DNA of 64,000 bases, taken from the NCBI RefSeq assembly GCF_030247185.1, contig NC_080570.1, positions 120,122,689-120,186,688 on the forward strand, read 5' to 3'. The stretch comes from Malaya genurostris. Taxonomy: Eukaryota; Arthropoda; Insecta; Diptera; Culicidae. This document shows, one piece after another, positions 45,290 through 58,589 of the stretch. Numbering within the stretch: the first letter of the stretch is position 1; every line of letters begins with the position of its first letter. The notes below the pieces were generated by a model. That model had not been told where the DNA came from, did no database searches, and was given only the letters and a program-made list of their open reading frames with translations. The position numbers were made by a program, and so were the translations under genes.

Positions 45290-46347
45290 TCACTCGGAAT
45301 TTTGCTCGTGGAAATAATTGTCAACTGTGTAGAAAGTTGGAGAAATGATAGCCTTCGGTTTTTTTTTCAGAATTCAAAGCATTTTACAATTTTACGGCTC
45401 GAAAAAAGGAGTCCTTTTTTGACACTATCCATGAAGCAATCCATTTTTTCCAACTCTTCGAAGGATTGAAAACGTTGATCTGCCAGCCCGTGTGCCATCG
45501 AACGGAATAGGTGGAAGTCAGAAGGGGCGACATCTGGGGAATACGGCGGGTGGGGCAAGACTTGCAATTTCAGCGTTTCCGGGTACTTTTTGACCACTTT
45601 TGCTACGTGAGGCCGAGCATTGTCGTGTTGAATGACTGGATGACTTTGTCATGTCACTCTTTATATTGTGGCCGCTTTTCTTTTAGCGCGCGACTAAGGC
45701 GCATCAGTTGCGTTCGTTAGCGATCTCCTGTGATGGTTTCACCCGGTTTTAAGAGCTCGTAGTAAATCACACCGAGCTGATCCCACCAAAATACAAATCA
45801 ACACCTTAGCGCCGTGAATATTCGGTTTTGCCTTCGACGAAGTAGCATGCCCGGGCTTTCCCCATGATTTTCTGCGTTTAGGATTATCATATCGAACCAC
45901 CGGTTACGATTCGATGTAAAAACCCCTTACGATTTTGTCTTTGAAGCAGTTGCTCACATACAAATAGACGGCGCTCGATGCCCCTCGGTTTCAACTCGTA
46001 CGGCACCCAGTTTCCTTCTTTCTGAATCATACCCAGGGCCTTGAGACGTTTTGAAATGGCTTGCTGACTCACTCCCAACGGTTCGGCAAGCTCTTCTTGG
46101 GTTTGGCACAAATCTTCATCAAGCTTCTAATTGTTCATCTTTGAAGGTTTTTTCTCTTCCACCACCATGTTTATCTTCGACATCGAAATCACCATTTTTA
46201 AAACGTTGAAACCACTCCCGACACGTTCTTTTACTCAGAACAGCATCACCGTAAGTTTCTGAGAGCATTCGATGCGCTTCAGCTGCATTTTTTTCGAATT
46301 GTAACAGCTTCCCGCAAATGGCGAAAATTGGGCATATAAACAGACAT
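45290..46347 (-). pseudogene. Mos1-like mariner transposase relic
   Basis: The ATG at 46347 begins MSVYMPNF. Shifting frames then give AAEAHRMLSETYG, CREWFQRFKNGDFDVED, QTQEELAEPLGVSQQAISKRL, WVPYEL, RKGFLHRIVTG and, after decayed middle parts, VLPHPPYSPDVAPSDFHLF with the third catalytic Asp. This is the mauritiana (Mos1) type, distinct from the irritans-type pair nearby. At least four frame breaks are present. I could not define its inverted repeats. Confidence 0.85.
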
Positions 46348-46496
46348 TTTCGAGCGTGTATAATACGAAAACAAGAACAACTGTCACTGAAACGGTAATG
46401 TACCAACATAAATGTTCATTTTTAAAGTGATCTACCTCTTGTCGACAGCAGTCCTACGTCAATCTCGCGGTTATGTCTCTAACATTACTTACTAAA

Positions 46497-47170
46497 AAGT
46501 TTTTAGATTTCCATATCTGGTATTGAAATTTTATCAAATTTTCAACTGGATACCTGGACATTTGTACACGTTATGTTGTATAGAGTACGTCTGCGATTGT
46601 GCGTGTCCTCGATTTTGTACAAGTTTCAAAATGGAATTGAATTTGCAACAACGAGTTTGCATTAGAAATGGTTTCAATGGAGCGACGGCATTGCAAATGT
46701 TAGAAAAGAAAACAGTCCTTTTTCAGTGATAGGCGATACAGTTTTCATTGATTACAAGGGTGGCGTGTATCATGGATTACTTCAACAAGACCAGACCTTC
46801 AACAAGGAGTATTTTTGAGCGTTTTGAGACGTTTGCGTGAAGCAATTCGCCGAAAAAGACCAGTTTTGTAGGCAAACAAATCGTGGATCTAGCACCACGA
46901 TAACGCACCGTTACACCGTTGGTTAAAACAGAAACGAATACCATTCAGCACCCACCGAATTCATCTGATTCGGCTCCCTGCGACTTTTTCCTATTCGGTC
47001 GACTCAAGAAATCGATGAGATAATGAAAAAAATCGCAAATGGTTCTGATGTTTCGAGGATTGGATCAAGCGCTGACATAAGTGTGCTGCGATTAATGGAG
47101 AGTACTTTGAAGGGGACAACATCGATTTTATTCTGATCAAATCCCGGGAAGTTTTTGATCAAGGTAGTAT
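46497..47170 (+). pseudogene. Mariner transposase remnant, copy 2 of the 33.4-kb family
   Basis: MELNLQQRVCIRNGFNGATALQML (helix-turn-helix start) near 46631 is followed after a deletion by GVYHGLLQQDQTFNKEYF and LREAIRRKRP, in shifting frames. A HHDNAPLHRW-like second-Asp block comes next, then SAPCDFFLFGRLKK and FEDWIKR..YFEGDNIDF. It ends CCCGGGAAGTTTTTGATCAAGG. It is longer than the 33.4-kb copy, which lacks most of the interior. Confidence 0.75.
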
Positions 47171-49700
47171 TTAAATAAATCTAAAATCAAATCTGCAGGT
47201 AAGTTCGTTCGATTCGTCAGTAAAAACATTTGACTTCGGTACATAACAATTGCTCTTACAGGTTGCACCTGGCTTATTTTACGTCTATCTAGTGATTCAT
47301 GTTGAACTGCGAAGTGGCATTAGCAGCTCAACATAAACTGCTAATGCACTGATGAGTTGAAGACGAAACGTAAATATAAATGAAATACTGGTAAATTTTT
47401 CGATCCAGCTGTTCCAGGTTGACCAAGTGAAGAAGAGGCATTTAGTAAATAAGACGAAATTAAAATAACTCAATTTTCTCAACTTTAGTCGTTCGGGTTA
47501 GGTTCACTTGATTGGGGTTCGACATCCGGGTTTATTTCATTTTTGTGGCAAACAACTGACACATGCCATTCACATGGGAAGACAGAAGAAAGTTTTACAT
47601 CCTTCCCTACCTAATCAACTGGTAAGCAAAAATTTCAGTTTGTCTTTCTCTTTTCCGCATTGGTAATTCGGCGAATAACAGAAAATCATCGAGGTTCCCA
47701 TAGAATCTCAATAACCTGAGATGAAACATAGTCCAAACGGTTCATTAAAGTATTAAAGCGTTTCTAATCTCGGTGCCAAATCAGTGGAAAATTTCTTCTC
47801 CATCGAACCCGTCGTGCACCGAGCGGCTTTTTTTTTCTTCTATAAATATCGTGACACTTTTATCGGAAAAAAATGTTTTCCTTTTGTTTTGTGGTTCTCC
47901 GTGCGTCACTCCGAGTTAGTTCGGTTGTTCCGTGCCGGTAATTGACGTTCATCGTGAATGCGAGCGGTTCGGACGGAAAATCCTCCTCGAGAAAACGCGC
48001 TCAACTTAGCCCGTAAATTGCGGACCGGGGCTATGCGTTTGCAATTTTTCACAGAAAGACGCCGATTTATCTCGCGACCGACCCACCTACGCATTTCATC
48101 CGTCCGACCGTCCTTCCGTCCAAGAAGGAAGAAGTCTCCATCCATGTTTGAGGCCGGCGTCTGTTCTGAAGTGGACGCGCTATAGCAGAATCGTTTGCCG
48201 CATGTGTACAAACATAGAGAGAGCGCACCACCACTAAATCGATTCGAGGGATAAGCGCATGATTGATTTGTTCCTGTCAGCGAAAACATTCCCCGGTGTT
48301 TTGTTGTGCCAGAGAAAAATCCCTCAGTCACAGTCACACTTTGATTGCGACATTTCTTGCAACGAAAGTGAATCAGTTGGATTCAAGAAAAAAATGATCT
48401 GGGCATCGGACATTATAACCAATTATCGCTAGGAAGGTGGAATCGTAATCAAAACTCTGTTTTTGGAAAACGTCAGCATCTTGGAATGGTCTTACGATTT
48501 GACCAAACCAGCAAATTTGGTCAGTAATTTTCCTCCACACACCCCCCGGTTTGAGTAGATTTGCAGCACTCCGAATCGCACCCTGTTCGAGCCTTGTATG
48601 CAACAGCAATCATTAGATTTATCTTCCAATAAAAGCACTTAAGCAAAAAAAACGAATTCCGAGCACCCTCGGAAATGCGAGACCCTCGTTCAAAGTCCTA
48701 AACACAAAACAAACCGGAATGGAATGTCGCTATCGCCACGATCGGTGCTCGCAGACTGAATTAACTCAATTTAGCGTGTCTGACGAACACACGCTAACAA
48801 GATTTTAATCAAGTTTTAACCGACCACTGCCGAATATGTACCGATGGACGTACGTCAAGTCAAGTTTCACACATTTTCCGTTCCAGCAGCAGCAGCAGCA
48901 ACAGATTTGGTCGCAACCACACTTGAAATGAAAGAAGCCGCCGTCGTCGCAACGCGCTTTTTTGGGGAGGAGTTTTTCAGCCACGCGCCCCGGTCTAATC
49001 GCAGTTCGGGTTGTAACCACAGCTCAAAAATAAACACGACAACAAGAACGACAGAAGAAAAAACCAAACGGAACAATCCAAGGTGCGAGAGTGTAAATTT
49101 GGTCACTGTTTACATTCCGAAATCGATGCTCTGCTTTGATTCCGATCTTCATCGATAATGTTTGTAAACATCGTCGGACTTAGATTATGGGTGGTTTTTG
49201 GGATTGGATAAAAACTGGCTTCATCGGGAACTGCTCAATTATGACTGATTTGGAAGAAGATCTCAAAGCAAGCGTCTTTTTCATAGGTTAAAATCTTTGC
49301 AGCTTGATTGTTTCAAACGTGGAGAAAGTGTAACTATTGACTTCGTTTCATATTCAAAAACTCAGGAGCATTATTGTTTCATGACAGGCGACCAGATGAA
49401 AAAAATGTACTAAGGCAACCAAATTACAGCATACATTTTTAGAATCACAGTACAGCAAAAATTTCTCTTCCGAAGTCGAGTCAAGCCAAGTTTGGAATGT
49501 TTTTGGCTCCCGGCAGTGTCGAATTGGAAGCACATTGGTTCAGTAAAGCTTCAAATAAGGTTAGTTCGCGGTAAAATCTGAATACGGAACGTACTTAGAC
49601 GTTTATATCTGAAAATACTTCATCAATGAACTGTTGAACGTATGTCTGTTAAGTGTGTAAAATCCATTTTTGATGATGCTAAAAGCCTTTAGATCGAAAA
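47171..49700. other. Mostly non-repetitive island, no recognisable gene
   Basis: 47280-47370 carries a small repeat with a GCATTAGCAG/CTGCTAATGC hairpin. From about 47800 the composition is balanced, with a TATAAATA at 47841, GC-rich sequence to 48230, and a CAG run at 48887-48900. The overlapping ORFs show no domain. A host promoter and non-coding exon are possible but unproven. Confidence 0.35.
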
Positions 49701-49839
49701 TTCAAATCCAAAGAAGAGCAAGAGCGAAAAAAATGTCGTGCACTCGCAGTGAAAATCCGGATCTGTAAAAACAGAAAAATGCAAAAAAGTTTGGTCTCCA
49801 AGTCGTTAAAGGTAAAAAACCGGGCTCGCAAGTTGCGCG

Positions 49840-51955
49840 AAAAACTCGTAGCTTCAAAAACACATGCGAAAAATCCGCATGAAAAAAACTCGTAGCTTCG
49901 AAAATCTGTGTGAAAAATACCGCAAGACATCGGAAATTCGCGAAAAAAACGCGTGACTTTGCAAATCCGCGTAGCTTCGAAAATTCGCGTTACTTCAGAA
50001 ACCCACGTAGTTTTGGAAATCCATGTGAAAAAAGCTCATAGCTTCGGAAATCTGTGCGAGCAAAAACCACGAAAAAACGTGTGACTCTGGGTATTGCGTG
50101 AAAAAATCGAAAAAATAGGAAAATCCGCGTGAAGAAAAAACTCGAAGCTTGTGAAAAATACTGCATAATTTCGGAAACCCTCGTAGTTACGAAAATAATT
50201 CGTAAAAAACGCGTGACTTCAGAAATCTACGTAGCTTAGGAAACCCGCATGAGAAAAGCTTGTGAAATCGGGATTCTGTGCGAAAAATACCGCGTTCAAA
50301 ACACATGACTTCAGAAATCCGCGTAGAAAAAAACATATGGCTTGGGAAGTTTGCGAAACTTAGAAAATTGGCGTGTTTTCAAAAATTTGCTAGCTCGATA
50401 TTGGCGTGAAAATAAATTCCTAACTTCGGAAACCCTCGTGAAAAATTCACGATTTTGCAAATTCCTCGTAGAAAAATCGCACGACTTCGGAAATCCGCGT
50501 GAAAAGAACTCCTAGCTTCGGAAATCCGCGTGAAAAACACATGACTGTGTTTGTGTCTGCGAAAGTCCCCGGAAAAAACCGCATGACTTCGAAAATCCGT
50601 GTGAAAAACTCCGCGTGACTTCAGAAATCCGCGTAGCTTCGGAAATTCACGTGAAAAAAAGCTCGTAGCTTCGGAAATCTGTGCAAAAAATACCGCGAAA
50701 AAAACGTGTGACTTCGGAAATTGCATGAAAACAATCTGCGTGAAAATAACTCGTAACTTCGCAAATATATGTGAAAAATACCGCTCAACTTCGGAAATCC
50801 GCGTAAAAAAAAAACGCGTGTCTTCGGAAATCTGAAGTTTCGGAAACTTTGGAAATTAGTGTGAAAAATACCACGAAAAAATCGCGTGACGTAAATACCA
50901 CGAAAAAATCGCGTGAAATCTGCGTAAAAAAACCACATATCTTCGGATACCCGCGTGAAAAAACTCGTAACTTTGAAAATCCACGTAAAAAAGCGCAACT
51001 TCGGAAATCTACTTTCATAAATCGCATGACTTCAGAATTCCGTGTAGCTTTGGAAATCCGCATGCAAAAAACTCGTAACTCAAAAGATCCGGGTGCAAAA
51101 TTCCACGTAACTTCGGAAATCCGCGTAAAAAAACACATGACTTTGGTAATCCGCGTGAATAAACCCATACCTTCGAGAAAACACCTCGTAACTACGAAAA
51201 TCCAAGTGAAAAACGCGTGACTTCGGAAGTCTGCGTGACAAAAACGCTTAGCTTCGAAAATCTATGTAAAAATACCGCGGGACTTCGGAAATCCGCATAG
51301 TCTCGAAAATTTCTCGTTGGAAAAAATGCGTGACTGTGGAAATGCGCGTGAAAAGAAAAGACTAGAGACTGCAGGAATCCGTGTGAAAAATACCGCGTAA
51401 CTTCGGAAATTTGCGTAAAAAAACACGTGACTTCGGAAATCGGCGTAAAAAAACGCGTGACTTCAAAAAGCTAGGTCGCTTCGAAAATCCGCATGAAAAA
51501 ACTCGTAGCTTCGAAAATCCGCGTGAAATACACCGTGTTACTTCGAAATTTTACGAAAAAAACGGGTGATCCCGGAAATCTGCTCTAAAAACCGCATGAC
51601 TTCAGAAATCAGTGTAGCTTTAGAAATCCGCACGAGAAAAACTCGTAACTTAAAAAAACCCGTGTGCAAAATTCCACGTGACTTCCAAAATCCACGTAAA
51701 AAAATCACATATCTTCGAAAATTCGCGTGGAAAAAACCTCGTAACTACGAAAATCCGAGTGAAAAAAACGCGTGACTTCGGAAGTCGCGTGACAAAAACT
51801 CGTAACTTCGAAAATTTATGTGAAAAATACCACGGGACTTCGGAAATCCGCATGAAAAACGCACGACTTCGGAAATCCGCGTGAAAAAAACTTGTAACCT
51901 CGAAAAATTTCTCGAGAAAAAAAACGCTTGACCGTGGAAATCCGCGTGAAAAGAA
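49840..51955. repeat. Degenerate satellite of CTTCGGAAATCCGCGTGAAAA units
   Basis: About 2.1 kb of irregular tandem units near 30 bases, alternating variants of ACGCGTGACTTCGGAAATCCGCGT and AACTCGTAGCTTCGAAAATCCGCGTG. Long ORFs on both strands (up to about 125 codons) are repeat translations rich in Phe/Arg/Ser or Lys/Arg. The unit type is shared with 39585-39863, 37375-37802 and 40985-41040. Confidence 0.9.
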
Positions 51956-52023
51956 AAGAGCTTTCGTCTGCTGCTGGAGGCTTCTTCAGAATTTCGAAAA
52001 ATTTTGCTCCATAAAAACTCTAC

Positions 52024-54770
52024 AGGGTGGCAAGTGAATTGACGATTTCAATTTCGCGGGTTTTTTCCGGTTTTTCGAGATAAAAATTCCCGGTTTTTGG
52101 AATAGGCTCAAATCGCTCCTGTTTAGTTTTTTTTTTATTTTTTAATTCAAACTTTAAACAGATATCCTATGTCCAAAAAGGATCATTGTAATAGGCCCGC
52201 TAATTGAGGTTTCTCATACTATCCAGGCATTTCGATGTATAAATAGAAAATATTCATTATAACATGTGCATATAAGAAAAGTATAAAGCCTTTTTCAAGT
52301 CATTCAAGGGTTTTGGTTACACGTAACCGATTTCTTCCGAGTGCACATGACTGTTTTTAATATTTTTTTGGTATACATATGACTGAAAATAAATCAATAA
52401 GGAACAACAATCCCAAAACGGACGGTTGCCACTCAGCAAAAAAACAACAACAATCTATACTTGCAACTTCAAATCATTTTGTACATTTTTTTTCTTCGTT
52501 CCTTCCGGAAGTGAAAGTGGAAATCTCAGTTCGGCGGGAAAATTATAAACGGCATGATGGCCGAGGATGGCTTTTATCGTATCAAAGAACGCTCGCTAGC
52601 AACTCTTCACACGATTCAATCAGTGCCATCAAAGAGAGACGGATATCATCTCAGCAACAAAACACCTTCATGGTTCATATAACATAGAATGGACACCAGT
52701 GCGAAAGCGAATTTCTCTCGATGACCTCTCTGAAGCAACAAACAATCGCTTATTCTCGTTTTGCGATCCGATTCTATACGGGCAGTGGATAATTGCGATA
52801 GAATCATTTTACTATTGCCGCTTATTCTAACTATGTGCATATAACCTTTGTATAAGTTGTATCTATGAAAATAGCTGCGAATGCTCCAGACCAGGGTTTT
52901 GAAATACTGTATATTGTGACCTAGTATGAGAATCAAGTCGAATTATCTGCGATAATTATCAACTTGCAATTCTCTCTTGGTAAATTCCTCGTTGCCCGAC
53001 TGTACATATTTTGTTTAGGGGCTGCGAAATACTCAGAGAATGAAGTGGAGTGAATTCTCTCACGGTTCATGCATTGAGAGACATAGAGTTCTTGTAGCAT
53101 CTTCTACCAGATTGAAAATGTTGTATACAATGTAGAGCAATATCGAGCCACTTTCTGCCAAATTATCGGCAATAACAAACACTGATGATGGCACAGCGAA
53201 TCTAACATAATATCGTCATTGCCAGGGTTTCGGCCATGGTGCAATAAATTGTTATATGGACATATACTGTTTAAAGTATGTTGCTTGCAAGCACATCTGT
53301 GCAATGAACGATACCCTCAAATGAATTATCATGCAGCGATTGTGATGAAAACCATAAAACGAATTATTAACAAAGTCCTGTCAGACCAAAAATTTTAAAT
53401 TTTCATGTAATAGAATTGAAATTAAAATCATTAGATGTATTAGATGTGTGTATTAGAAGATTTCGCAAAACCGTTCGGCTCCCACGACTTGCTCTTTTAA
53501 AACACCAATTTTTTCTAATGTATCTGTTAGTCAATAAACAATGTTTACGATTACAATGCGTTGATGGGCAAATAAATCAAATGATAGCAGTTAAAATGCA
53601 CAATATATCGATCTGTTTTTCCTAATAGGATTCTAAATGCTCGTAGAGTAATCAGAAAGAACGAGTTTTTCATGATAAACTCTCCGCAGGTTTTAAACCA
53701 GTTTTATTTCCAATAGCTCAACTAATTTATCTATATGAGAAATTTTTCTACAATTGATCTGATTCTAGCAGATCAATCAATGACATGCAGGGTCTCAAAT
53801 TAAGCAATGATTAGCTCAATTAGTTATACATTCTACCAGCTTAGAACTAATCGACTAGAATACTATGGAATGTAAACCCTGATATTGTTTTGGGAAAAAT
53901 AGATATGACCGTATATAATTTAAATCATTACCTTATTGAAGTTCCAAAAGCTCAAACTAAATTCAATTCATCTACATCAATATCAACCTACCATTACAAG
54001 AAAATTAAACATAGATTCACTGAACAAATCAATCCATTTTCTAAATCTTTCTAAGATTCTATACTAGTCCTCAGAAACCAGTTTCAACTATCAAAAAGGA
54101 ACTCAAATACTTCCTGTAAACGGTGAATAAGATCAAAGTCGACAACTCTTCCAATCTTGCGAGTCCTTTTGACATCTCACAGAAATATAAGCATAACACA
54201 AGTATTGCCTAAAGATTAAATTACTGAGACAAATTATGATGTAACTTAAAAACATGAAGGCTCCTAAAAATGTTCAATAATTTTATTAAAAATTTTCCCT
54301 ATGTTACCCTGAGATTTTGCCATAAATTTTGCAAGTGTGTTGAATACTTATTCAAAAATTTTAGAAAAATCCAACAGAAGCATTCAAATTATCCTTATTT
54401 TTCAAAATGATGTTTCATTGTGCTGTTATTGATAACAACTAAAATAAAACTCTGATGCTTCCTGCTTGATTTAAAACTGCCTGCAAGCCTCTAAAAATCG
54501 TTGAACGAGACATGGGGTGTTGGCCCAATTTCCAATGGACAATAAGTTATTTCAACACTTGTACTGAACATTTCGCTCAAACGAAAACTTGGGTATTGTC
54601 TCCTACTTTTCAATTGTTGAAAAAAAATCATTATACTAACAACTGTTACGCATAGGCGAGCTAGTAATATTTTTCCCGGTTTTTCACTAAAATTCCCGAC
54701 TTTTTCCCGGTGAAATCAAATTCCCGACTTTTTCCCTGTTTTCCCGATTTTCCCGGTCACTTGCCACCCT
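52024..54770. mobile_element. DNA element with AGGGTGGCAAGTGA ends, copy B (2.7 kb)
   Basis: Same ends and interior as copy A but without A's two nested elements, and with about 185 extra bases at 54090-54275. ACTCTA lies just outside both ends but offset by one base, so a target duplication is only suggestive. It inserted at, or was captured by, the edge of the satellite array. No transposase. Confidence 0.8.
53190..53400 (+). pseudogene. Captured LINE gag zinc-knuckle fragment in copy B
   Basis: Homologous to 25950-26165. The CHCQGF..HG knuckle remnant is readable in the plus strand with extra substitutions (NLT, then GFGHGAINC). Too decayed to encode anything. Confidence 0.7.
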
Positions 54771-54774
54771 GGAC

Positions 54775-57050
54775 TCTATCTACTGAGACACTCAATCGAA
54801 GAAACTAATTAAAATATTCCATGTTTTGAATAATTTCAAAAGCTTTGCTTTTGAGAAATTTACCATCGAAAAATAAAGCTAGCATAAGCCAGCTTGTAAA
54901 GAATATTCAGAAATAATTGGATAAAGTACAAGAAATTATTCTATCGTGTACTTCTGGTGTAAAAGCATTACCTTCCGACAGTCAAAAATAAAATGTATCG
55001 TTATTGAACAGCACAAATATCAAGGGTCGAAGTTGGCTTCCTTGTTCAATGACTTTAAAGTAGAAAATTGTCTTCCCCCTTGTAGGTTTGTAGTTTTTAG
55101 TGTAAAAAAAATCACATCGCAAAATTTCCTGCTAGAAATCATCAACAGGCGGCTGAGCTTCTCGTCCGCATCAACGAATAGGGGAAAAAAAAGCTGACGG
55201 TTCATTAGTGCAGAGTTCTCGCGCGCGCTCTCTCTAACATGACAGAGAACTAAATCCTGAGCAATCGTTTCTTTTGATTATTTCCCGCCTGCCAGCGATA
55301 AACTCTCGGCATCTATGTCTACTATTTGCTATCAGTTCGAACATGTCAATCGCACTTACCTTGCCGATAGAGCAAAACACCGCCTGCCTGCCTGCCTGCC
55401 GGGGCTTCAACTGCAGCAAAACAACCAGCCGCAGGATTAATATTCCGTTTTTTTCTCTGCTGTCCTCCTGCTACTGCCTGCGATCTGCCAGTCTGACACA
55501 ATGGCAACAACAACAAAAAAAACGTAATCAACCTTGACTACACCAGAGACTGCAAACGGAGCAGCAAAAACATACACAGACGAACGAACGAACGGAAGAT
55601 GAAAAAAAAACTATATCAAGAGCACAGGAAAACTGCGTCGCACACCGCACAATCCTTTCGATCGATCAAAGCGATATCAGAATCCGACACGATGGGCTTT
55701 TCATTGACACTGACATTGTTGAGCTCCTTTCATCTCACTCATCGTGTGACACCCCATCAACTTGACATTACCCCTTTCTTTCGGTATTATTATTATTATG
55801 ATTTTCACCCACGCACACTTTTCTGCCTTCGAGCCTCGGCTTTGGTTGGTTAATGAACTTCAAAACTATTGTAACCACCGCAAAACTTCCACCGTGGCCA
55901 CGCTACAGGATTTTATGGCTCCCGAATTTCCGCACAGATGAACTTTCACGTGACCTGTGTGTCGGGACACCGAAGAAGTGGAAGGGAGGCTTGGTTGGTT
56001 GTCACAATAATAGCTTGCAGAAAATACACCGCACGTTTGGCCACTCACACAATGGCAGGTTGTTACACACACAGAAACACAAAAAACACCGCGCTCTCGG
56101 TTTCAGTTTCGGCGATGTAGTTCGTCGTAATTTGGTCGTCCTGTGAACGGATGCTGGATGCTGCTGATCCTAGTCACTGGAAGAAAAAAAAAAGAACAAA
56201 AAGAATTTCGTAAGAGGATGTGACTGTAGCGACTTTCCGACGACGACGACGACGACGGCATCGGATTCAGATCGGGTTGACCTTTTCCTAAACCCCTGCT
56301 CATCCTCATCCGAACACAGGAAACAATGAGGGTGAAAGCATTCATTTTCATGTTCGCAGCGTCGCGGACGATTTTAATGTTTCTCCGACGTCCGTCGCTA
56401 AAAGGTTGGCTGACTGCAAAGGGTGGGGGTAGGTAAGGAGGGAGCATGTTTGCAAAATTTTGTCTGGCTAAATGCCAAAACCGGAAAAATGTATCGCGTT
56501 TCCGTTCGGAATGTGTAGTTCGATTTTTAGCAGCTCGAGAAGTGATGCAGTTTTCCGTCGCCATTGCCATTGCGACGGAACAAAACACATAAACACACAG
56601 AAGACGCCCAGAAATTATTGAATTTTGCAATTATCAATCGATTTTATTTATTGCAAAACAAATTGGATAGCGAGGGGGGTGCTTTCTGACTGCTCGTGAA
56701 AACTACTCGACCGATACGGGGAAAAACAACGGATGCCTCCTAGCGGTCGAAACACGTGATTTGCATTGGAACACACTGTCATTCCACTGCAGTTAGCACA
56801 CGATCGGTAATTGTAAGCTAAATACAGGAACAACAACAGAATTCGCGCACCCTAACGGGGGGTGACTCTGACATGTGAAGGCTAAATATGCATCAAGTTT
56901 GTGGTATTTCACATTGTTTTTTTGAATCGACCTTCAATAGATGCGATGAATAAAAACAACCCAGGTACGAATTGCTTGCCAAACACGATAATTGATTCTG
57001 CTGACAATGTTTAAAGCATTAACCTAAACAGTTTTCGGGAAGAGAATGGA
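54775..57050. other. Non-repetitive island with microsatellites, no recognisable gene
   Basis: CTGCCTGC run at 55382-55400, TTA run at 55787-55800, GAC run at 56238-56256, and generally balanced composition from 55200 to 56860. Minus-strand 56103-56630 is open for 175 codons, but its translation has no recognisable domain or signal and includes a Ser run from the microsatellite, so I do not call it a gene. Confidence 0.35.
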
Positions 57051-57444
57051 TTCCAGGGTGTCAACTGATTAACAGAAACAAAATTTTCTAATTCCCCAGA
57101 TATGTTTGGAACTTTTCCCAGAATTTATATTTATCTGCAAATGTATCTATTACCCTATCTATTCTAATGTTCGTCGTTTTAAGTGGCAATTTGAGATTTT
57201 ATTCACTCATTACTCTGTAATGTCGAAACTGCAAATCGGATCGAATTTGAATCTAAAAGTGTAACAATCGATTAAACATTCCATGATATGTCGAAGTAAT
57301 TTCCACTTTAGAGTTTAGGGTAATTTAAGGTACTTTCAGAGCCAGTATTCAGGAACCAGCATAACCCAAACCGATACGTATGGCCATATGACTAATATTT
57401 TTAAAATTCATCATCCTACAATTTCAGAATCGGAAGTCAGAATT

Positions 57445-58585
57445 GGATTTATTTTAATTTGAACTTTTGTTTCTGAAATTCGATTTGACTTTTTTGAGAA
57501 AACGATTGAGCTTTGAGAAACGATTCGATACTGGAACCGGAATTCGAAATTCGGTGTAGCCGAAGTCAGACAACTTCACCTGAGTTGCTGTATAGTTTAC
57601 ATTCGTTTCAAAATGTTTGAAAATCAATGTAGACATCTTTGAGGAATCGTAGTGCGAAATAAATTTTTGGGTGCCTTTCGGAACGAAAACTGAATACAAC
57701 CAAAAATGAAAAAAGTTTATTTGGTTATCGACTATCCAAATCTGCTAACCATTTTTATACTAATCACCCTGTATCTCCGAAACCGGAAGTTGGATCTGAC
57801 TGAAAAACAAGTTGTTTTATAGAATCTTAAAACTTTTCATTTGAATCTTAGATCGGTTCAGTCATCTACGAGAAAAATTAGTTACATAGTTTTAATTTCG
57901 TTTCACATATCATCCTGTAGTTCCGGAACCAGAGGTCGGAACCAAACATAATTCAGGAACCTTGTTTGGGAGTATACGACTTTTCATATGAATCTGAGTT
58001 TGTAGAAAACGGTTGAGTCATCTCCGGAAAAAAATGATTTAAATTAATTGCCACACACGCATTTGCTGATCTCGACGAACTGAATCGAATGGTATATGGC
58101 TGTTATGTTCTTCCAGCATTTTTGCTGTAAGTAGTTTAAATCAATTTAATTATGGAATTGCTTTCAACTCGAAAATTCTGCCATCATCTGGTTTTCATAT
58201 GTGATATTGAAACGATTATGTTGCCAAAAACGAACCGTGCCAAAATCGGCCCGAGGCAAAATATTGTGCTGTACACAATCTTTTGGGTACTTAGAAACAA
58301 ATGTGTAACAGTATAAAAAATAGTGTTTTATGTTGATCCCAAGCATTTCTTTGCCAGACAGCGCTCAAAACTTCTACTGCTGGAATAGAGGAAAAAGTCG
58401 CTTACACAAAAATTTCGATATCTCCGCTAAAAATGGATGGATTTCGACAATCGGACATTTGCTCAGTTCGTCGAGCTGAATCGATTGGTATATGACATTT
58501 GGCCCTCCGGGCCTCGGAAAATTTTTCTAAAGTTTGAGCGAATTCTATACCTATTTTTTATATTTATAAAAAAAAGGTAAAAATA
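57445..58585. repeat. Dispersed repeat, copy D2
   Basis: Same order and orientation as 21770-23160, lacking about 240 bases near 58445. Ends with CAGTTCGTCGAGCTGAATCG and a TATATTTATAAAAAAAAGG tail. Confidence 0.75.
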
Positions 58586-58589
58586 TGCA

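Noticed and set aside
50379..51220. Overlapping ORFs of 115-127 codons on both strands
   Set aside because: They lie wholly in the degenerate satellite and translate its unit repeatedly; not genes.
49840..51955. CRISPR-like repeat array
   Set aside because: Units are irregular and contiguous, with no unique spacers of constant size; eukaryotic context.
52016..54778. 8-bp target duplication for copy B
   Set aside because: ACTCTA is present at both sides but displaced by one base relative to the ends, so an 8-bp duplication cannot be claimed.
56103..56630. Minus-strand ORF of 175 codons
   Set aside because: Overlaps a plus-strand ORF, has a Ser run from the GAC microsatellite, and shows no recognisable family feature.
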